From NCBI GenBank assembly GCA_002441865.1, contig DJNY01000165.1, positions 1-10,049 on the forward strand: a stretch of DNA of 10,049 nt, written 5' to 3'. This stretch comes from Lachnospiraceae bacterium UBA6452 (GTDB lineage Bacteria > Bacillota > Clostridia > Lachnospirales > Lachnospiraceae). Positions within the stretch are counted from its first letter, which is position 1. Each line of letters starts with the position of its first letter. Below, piece by piece: positions 6,021 through 10,049 of the stretch. A program made the position numbers and the translations under genes. A model generated the notes under the pieces. The model searched no databases and was not told the origin of the DNA. It was given only the letters and a program-made list of their open reading frames with translations.

Positions 6021-7844
6021 ATGGCTGAATCAATGAAGGGGCTGAAAAGAACCCACAGATGTACTGAAATAACGTCAAAAAACATCGGCGAGACAGTAAC
6101 TGTCATGGGCTGGGTTGCAAAACAGCGTAATAAAGGCGGTATTATTTTCGTGGATCTGCGTGACAGAAGCGGTATCCTGCAGCTGATCTTTGAAGAGGAT
6201 AAATGCGGCAGCGAGAACTTTGAAAAGGCAATGAAGCTGAGAAGCGAATATGTGATTGCAGTTGTCGGTAAAGTAGAAAAGAGAGCGGGCGCAACGAATG
6301 AAAACCTGAAAACAGGTGATATCGAAGTGATCGCCGAACAGGTACGTATTCTTTCCGAGTCGGAGACACCACCGTTCCCAATCGAAGAGAACAGCAAGAC
6401 AAAGGAAGAAATCCGTCTGAAATATCGTTATCTGGATCTGAGAAGACCGGATCTGCAGAGAAACCTGATCCTGCGCAGTAAGATCTGTACGGAAGTACGT
6501 TCTTTTATGGCAAAGGAAGGCTTTATCGAGATTGAAACACCTATTTTAAATAAATCCACACCGGAAGGCGCAAGAGATTATCTGGTACCGAGCCGTATCC
6601 ATCCGGGCAGCTTTTATGCACTGCCACAGTCACCACAGCTGTTTAAACAGCTTCTGATGTGTTCCGGTTATGACAGATATATCCAGATCGCAAAATGCTT
6701 CCGGGATGAGGATCTGCGTGCAGACCGTCAGCCGGAATTTACACAGATCGATATGGAGCTTTCTTTTGTGGATGCAGAGGATGTTATGGAAGTCAATGAA
6801 CGTCTGATCCAGCATGTCTGCAAGGAAGCGATCGGACTGGATGTACAGCTTCCGCTGCCGAGAATGACATGGCAGGATGCAATGGATCGTTTTGGTTCTG
6901 ATAAACCGGATACCCGTTTTGGCATGGAACTTGTAGATGTGTCCGATGTTGTAAAGGACTGCGGTTTCTCCGTATTTACATCAGCACTGGCTGATGGCGG
7001 CAGTGTCCGTGGTATCAATGCAAAGGGACAGGCTGAAATGCCTCGTAAGAAGATCGATGCCCTTGTCAATGATGCAAAAGGAAATGGTGCAAAGGGTCTT
7101 GCTTATCTGGCTGTACTGCCGGATGGCAGCTACAAATCTTCCTTTGCAAAATTCATGACAGAAGATGAACTGAAAGCACTGGTCAGCGCAATGGATGGTG
7201 AGCCTGGAGATCTTCTGTTATTTGCAGCAGATAAGAATAAGATCGTCTGGAATGTACTTGGTGCCCTCCGTCTGGATCTGGGACACAAGATGGGACTGAT
7301 CGATGAAAATAAATTCAATTTCCTCTGGGTAACAGAGTTCCCGCTTTTAGAGTGGAGTGATGAAGAAAATCGTTATGTTGCCATGCATCATCCATTCACA
7401 ATGCCAATGGAAGAAGACTGGCAGTATATCGATTCCGATCCGGGACGTGTCCGTGCGAAAGCATACGATATCGTATTAAACGGTGTTGAGCTGGGCGGTG
7501 GTTCCGTCAGAATCCATCAGGATGATATTCAGGAAAAGATGTTTGAAGTCATTGGTATCAAGAAAGAAGAAGCGTGGGATCGTTTCGGTTTCCTGTTAAG
7601 CGCATTCAAATACGGTGTTCCGCCTCACGCAGGACTGGCATACGGTCTTGACCGTATGGTCATGCTGCTTGTAAAGGCAGACAGTATCCGCGAAGTGATG
7701 GCATTCCCGAAGGTAAAAGATGCTTCGTGCCTGATGAGTGAAGCACCGAATGTCGTAGACCAGAAGCAACTGGATGAGCTTTGCCTGAAGGTTGTAAAAC
7801 CGGAGCAGAAAGAAGAAGTTCAGGAAGAAACACAGCAGGCATAA
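6021..7844 (+). CDS. aspS: aspartate--tRNA ligase, bacterial type
   Basis: A 607-residue class II synthetase charging tRNA-Asp (and possibly tRNA-Asn if non-discriminating). Order of domains: OB-fold anticodon-binding domain (about 15-115), catalytic motif 1 near FIEIETPILNKSTPEGARDY (168-187), motif 2 CFRDEDLRADRQPEFTQID (226-244), the bacterial GAD insertion (about 290-420), and motif 3 GLAYGLDRMVMLL (538-550). The C-terminal tail after 590 is Glu/Gln-rich. In the OB-fold loop GWVAKQRNKGG (30-40), Lys36 occupies the position aligned with a specificity-determining residue in the Pseudomonas aeruginosa enzyme (His31 there, Leu in the discriminating E. coli enzyme), so the specificity class cannot be read from that residue. 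GAGGAG (6007-6012) precedes the ATG by 8 nt. It is translated from the hisS operon mRNA. Confidence 0.97.
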   Translation: MAESMKGLKRTHRCTEITSKNIGETVTVMGWVAKQRNKGGIIFVDLRDRSGILQLIFEEDKCGSENFEKAMKLRSEYVIAVVGKVEKRAGATNENLKTGDIEVIAEQVRILSESETPPFPIEENSKTKEEIRLKYRYLDLRRPDLQRNLILRSKICTEVRSFMAKEGFIEIETPILNKSTPEGARDYLVPSRIHPGSFYALPQSPQLFKQLLMCSGYDRYIQIAKCFRDEDLRADRQPEFTQIDMELSFVDAEDVMEVNERLIQHVCKEAIGLDVQLPLPRMTWQDAMDRFGSDKPDTRFGMELVDVSDVVKDCGFSVFTSALADGGSVRGINAKGQAEMPRKKIDALVNDAKGNGAKGLAYLAVLPDGSYKSSFAKFMTEDELKALVSAMDGEPGDLLLFAADKNKIVWNVLGALRLDLGHKMGLIDENKFNFLWVTEFPLLEWSDEENRYVAMHHPFTMPMEEDWQYIDSDPGRVRAKAYDIVLNGVELGGGSVRIHQDDIQEKMFEVIGIKKEEAWDRFGFLLSAFKYGVPPHAGLAYGLDRMVMLLVKADSIREVMAFPKVKDASCLMSEAPNVVDQKQLDELCLKVVKPEQKEEVQEETQQA

Positions 7845-7854
7845 AGGAACAGAT

Positions 7855-8487
7855 ATGAAAGCTTTGATTTATGTAACTGAGCTGGGTGCATGGACGGATA
7901 ACACATTTGTTTCTTATGAGTGTATCTCCTCTGATGAGCGGCGCAGGAAGGCGGCAAAACTGAAAAATCTGCCGGACAGGGTACGCTGCATTCGAGCAGG
8001 TATTCTGCTTGCACAGGCATATGCATATGAAAAGAACAGACAAATAATAAGAGAGCCGGCAGAAGCTGACTCTCTTATTTGGTTGCCATTACCTTCCGTA
8101 CAGGAGGCGGAGAGGCTGGTCATGGAATGCCCCGCGGAAGCGGAAGATGGCAATGGAAAGCCTTGTTTTCCGGATGAAAAGCATTTGTTTTATAATCTTT
8201 CCCATGCAGGCTCGTTTGTCTGCTGCTGTATGGCAGATACACCGGTCGGGATTGATGTGGAATGTGTCCGGCAAAGAAAGGAATCTGTGATAAAACGCTG
8301 CTTTACACCGGAAGAAGCCAAGGCGGCGGAACGCTCAGATAAAAGCTTTACGGAAATCTGGACACAGAAGGAAGCACTTTCCAAGCTTTCCGGCGAAGGG
8401 ATCGGCGGTATTTTGCAAAATCATCTGCCGGGAGAAGTGCGATCCTTCTGGCTCAACGATACTTATGTTGTTTCCGTGGCTCACTGA
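7855..8487 (+). CDS. 4'-phosphopantetheinyl transferase, Sfp type
   Basis: A 210-residue cytosolic enzyme predicted to transfer the phosphopantetheine arm of coenzyme A onto a serine of an acyl or peptidyl carrier protein. Visible motifs: GKPCF (101-105), FYNLSHAGSFVCCC (112-125), the Mg-binding GIDVE (132-136), and W169 followed by QKEALSKLSG (171-180), which supplies the K/E/K residues of the third motif. The length is typical of compact Sfp-like enzymes, slightly shorter than Sfp itself. It begins 10 bp after the aspS stop, with AAAGGA (7843-7848) overlapping that stop, so it is co-transcribed with hisS-aspS. The carrier protein substrate is not in the window; it could be fatty-acid ACP, if no AcpS exists, or a secondary-metabolite carrier. 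Its last 7 bases overlap the end of the convergent amidase gene. Confidence 0.92.
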   Translation: MKALIYVTELGAWTDNTFVSYECISSDERRRKAAKLKNLPDRVRCIRAGILLAQAYAYEKNRQIIREPAEADSLIWLPLPSVQEAERLVMECPAEAEDGNGKPCFPDEKHLFYNLSHAGSFVCCCMADTPVGIDVECVRQRKESVIKRCFTPEEAKAAERSDKSFTEIWTQKEALSKLSGEGIGGILQNHLPGEVRSFWLNDTYVVSVAH

Positions 8488-9011
8488 ACTGTTTTTTTGA
8501 TCCCGTCAGCGATCGCACGGGCGACGGTAAGAAAATTTTCATCCAGAAAGGCATTATCCTTTGGTGTATCGATATAACCCACTTCCACAATGACTGCAGG
8601 CATGTTGGTACGCTTTAAAACCGTGAGATTCTTGCGCTCCGTTGTGCCGAGATCCGCAAAGCCGATCGCGGAAAGTGCAGAGGCGATATTGCGGGCAAGT
8701 GTTTCTGCACGGGTTCCCTTACTGTAAACGAGTGTTTCCACACCGGAGTAGGTGTCCGGAACAGGTGTGGAATTGCGGTGGATGGAGACAAAATAGTCAG
8801 CATTTGCCGCATTTGCTTTCTGTGCTTTGGCAAGCGGTGTATCATATACATCCGTTTTCCGGGTGTAGACGACATCAATGTCCGGATCCTCGGAAAGCAG
8901 ACGGCCGACCGCAAGTGTCAGTGCCAGTGTATCATCCTTTTCCTGCCTGCCCTGATAAGCTGCGCCGAGGTCACTTCCACCGTGCCCGGCATCTAATACA
9001 ACAATCGCCAT
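8481..9011 (-). CDS. N-acetylmuramoyl-L-alanine amidase (Amidase_3), without signal peptide
   Basis: A 176-residue single-domain zinc amidase predicted to cleave the bond between N-acetylmuramic acid and L-alanine in peptidoglycan. Zinc ligands and catalytic residues are in place: H10 in LDAGHGG (6-12), E24 in GRQEKDD (21-27), H78 in SIHRNS (76-81) and E143 in IVEVGYID (141-148). The protein begins directly at the first strand (MAIVVLDAGH), so there is no signal peptide, membrane anchor or wall-binding domain, although the substrate is outside the cell. AAAGGAG lies 7 nt before the ATG, so the start is secure and a hidden leader is unlikely. It follows the small membrane protein gene by 13 bp. 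It could be a leaderless autolysin, or a phage endolysin-like enzyme kept on the chromosome; no other phage gene is seen. Confidence 0.92.
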   Translation of the reverse strand: MAIVVLDAGHGGSDLGAAYQGRQEKDDTLALTLAVGRLLSEDPDIDVVYTRKTDVYDTPLAKAQKANAANADYFVSIHRNSTPVPDTYSGVETLVYSKGTRAETLARNIASALSAIGFADLGTTERKNLTVLKRTNMPAVIVEVGYIDTPKDNAFLDENFLTVARAIADGIKKTVQ

Positions 9012-9024
9012 ATCGATTCTCCTT

Positions 9025-9372
9025 TCAACTGATCATGCCACCAAGCATACCGCTTGCGAGGCAGAGAAACATGGTAAACAGGAAATTGGAGGTCAGATCG
9101 GTAAAAGAGCCTTTGATACACAGAGAAACAATCACAAGGACAAGAAAATACAGACCGCCGATACAGATCCCCCACAGATATTTCTGTGAACCGATCCGCT
9201 TTCCTGAAAGGAATCCAGCCAGAAAAGTGGAAAGAATGTAGATCAGGATGATACAGGCGTTCACCACTTTATCCGGCAGATAGCATTTATAGACAAACAG
9301 AGCCAGAAGAAGCAGCAGGACTGCTGTGATGGCATATGCTGTGATAAGGAATTTCAGAAGGATTTTACCCAT
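9025..9372 (-). CDS. small four-helix membrane protein, TIGR04086-like
   Basis: A 115-residue hydrophobic protein with four likely membrane segments: about 8-27, 36-55, 66-86 and 95-114, joined by short polar loops (for example SGKRIGSQKY at 56-65). It ends in a Gly-rich helix (ASGMLGGMIS). Size, helix count and the FLAGFLSGKRIG region agree with the TIGR04086 family of uncharacterised Firmicute membrane proteins, as I recall it; the family name is a recognition call, not a search result. The start at 9372 has AGGACGG (9387-9381) a few bases upstream. It is the first gene of a two-gene minus-strand operon with the amidase, which suggests but does not prove a link to the cell envelope. No catalytic motif is visible. 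Confidence 0.8.
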   Translation of the reverse strand: MGKILLKFLITAYAITAVLLLLLALFVYKCYLPDKVVNACIILIYILSTFLAGFLSGKRIGSQKYLWGICIGGLYFLVLVIVSLCIKGSFTDLTSNFLFTMFLCLASGMLGGMIS

Positions 9373-9389
9373 TATTTACCGTCCTGTTC

Positions 9390-9418
9390 TTGACTTTTTC
9401 ATTAGTTTATTGTATTTT
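9390..9418 (+). promoter_or_regulatory. likely sigma-A promoter of the CNNM/CorC transporter gene
   Basis: TTGACT (9390-9395), 17-bp spacer, TATTTT (9413-9418), in the 83-bp divergent region 9373-9455. The -35 matches five of six and the -10 four of six. The minus-strand membrane-protein/amidase operon must also start here. AT-rich -10-like sequences are present on that strand (TATAAT at 9428-9423, TACAAT at 9414-9409), but neither has a good -35. Confidence 0.45.
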
Positions 9419-9455
9419 TCATATTATATATTTAGAACAAAAGGAGTGAACTTTT

Positions 9456-10049
9456 TTGGACTCGGGTCTATTGATTCAAATTGTAACCATCATTATTCTG
9501 CTGATGCTTTCAGCATTCTTTTCTTCTGCTGAGACATCCCTTACCTGTGTAAACCCCGTGCGTATCCATACACTGGCGGAAGGTGGGGATAAACGGGCAG
9601 CACGTGTCGAGAAAATACTTTCAAATCCCGGAAAAATGTTAAGTACGATCCTGATCGGAAATAACATAGTCAATATATCAGCATCTTCTCTTGTGACGAC
9701 ATTTACCATAAAGGTGTTCGGCAATTACGCAGTCGGTATCGCAACAGGCGTTCTGACCGTGCTTGTCCTGATGTTTGGTGAAATCCTGCCAAAAACAGCA
9801 GCCAATCTCTGCGCGGAAAAGCTGGCGCTGGCGTATTCTTTCTTTATTTTAAAGCTGATCTGGCTTCTGACACCGGTTGTATTTATCGTAGATAAGCTGT
9901 CAAAGTTTCTGATGAAGCTTCTTGGAATCGATACCTCAAAAACCGGCTCCGGTATGACGGAAACAGAGTTGAAGACATATGTGGATGTCAGCCATGAGGA
10001 AGGTGTGATCGAATCGGATGAGAGGGAGATGATCCTGAATGTATTTGAT
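9456..10049 (+). CDS. CNNM/CorC (HlyC/CorC) family transporter, 5' part only
   Basis: The first 198 residues of an integral membrane protein; the frame is open to the right edge, and family members are about 410-450 residues. The CNNM (DUF21) membrane domain is visible: an N-terminal helix (about 4-23), then FFSSAETSL (21-29), MLSTILIGNNIVNISASSL (61-79), LMFGEILPKTAANL (105-118) and further hydrophobic stretches to about 155. The linker EEGVIESDEREMI (181-193), which precedes the CBS-domain pair in this family, has just begun. Relatives are linked to Mg2+ or Co2+ transport; the older name hemolysin C is misleading. The start is TTG at 9456, with AAAGGAG (9440-9446) 9 nt upstream; no upstream ATG fits. 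The CBS and CorC_HlyC domains would lie beyond the window. Confidence 0.9.
   Translation, partial: MDSGLLIQIVTIIILLMLSAFFSSAETSLTCVNPVRIHTLAEGGDKRAARVEKILSNPGKMLSTILIGNNIVNISASSLVTTFTIKVFGNYAVGIATGVLTVLVLMFGEILPKTAANLCAEKLALAYSFFILKLIWLLTPVVFIVDKLSKFLMKLLGIDTSKTGSGMTETELKTYVDVSHEEGVIESDEREMILNVFD

Noticed and set aside
8488..8500. T-run after the transferase stop as a terminator
   Set aside because: There is no stable hairpin directly upstream. The T-run is explained by Lys-Lys codons at the end of the minus-strand amidase gene.
8642..9241. 199-codon plus-strand open frame opposite the amidase and membrane protein genes
   Set aside because: It is a shadow of two well-supported minus-strand genes. 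The translation is Pro/Arg/Cys/His-rich without any recognisable domain and spans both genes and their junction.
1..10049. Defence, mobile-element or biosynthetic system hidden in the window
   Set aside because: Every gene but the DUF6033-like and TIGR04086-like ones belongs to a well-known housekeeping family. I saw no direct-repeat arrays, terminal inverted repeats, integrase, transposase, tRNA or composition change. A single phosphopantetheinyl transferase does not make a biosynthetic cluster.

Overview
The window looks like an ordinary chromosomal stretch from a Lachnospiraceae-type anaerobic Firmicute (class Clostridia). This is an inference from three things: strong AGGAGG-type ribosome binding sites, consensus sigma-A promoters, and the gene set itself (HemZ-type radical SAM protein, a DUF6033-like protein, DegV, a TIGR04086-like membrane protein). 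G+C content is moderate and codon use looks even from gene to gene. I see no phage, transposon, CRISPR, rRNA or tRNA signature.

Layout, left to right. The 3' part of a hemZ-like gene (1-594, +) enters from outside the window. A 118-bp gap with a leader hairpin precedes a DUF6033-like gene (713-1558, +). A near-consensus promoter (1605-1633) then drives a Na+/phosphate cotransporter with a C-terminal PhoU-like domain (1692-3494, +), which ends in a strong intrinsic terminator (3506-3533). Facing it is a DegV/FakB-type fatty-acid-binding protein gene (3576-4487, -). The DegV promoter matches the sigma-A consensus at every base and sits back to back with the promoter of a plus-strand operon: hisS (4741-6003), aspS (6021-7844) and a Sfp-type 4'-phosphopantetheinyl transferase (7855-8487). 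This operon converges on, and overlaps by 7 bp, a minus-strand pair: a small TIGR04086-like membrane protein (9025-9372) followed by a leaderless Amidase_3 cell-wall amidase (8481-9011). An 83-bp divergent intergenic region precedes the N-terminal part of a CNNM/CorC-type transporter (9456-10049, +, TTG start), which runs off the right edge.

Functionally these are housekeeping modules: tRNA charging (His, Asp), carrier-protein activation, phosphate uptake, exogenous fatty-acid use, wall hydrolysis and ion transport. DegV and the phosphopantetheinyl transferase both touch fatty-acid metabolism, but nothing in the sequence shows they are linked. I did not find a convincing new biological system. 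The observations most worth a second look are the uncharacterised DUF6033-like gene with its leader hairpin, the hisS-aspS operon lacking room for a T-box, the promoter that overlaps a false upstream TTG start, and the overlapping convergent stop codons.
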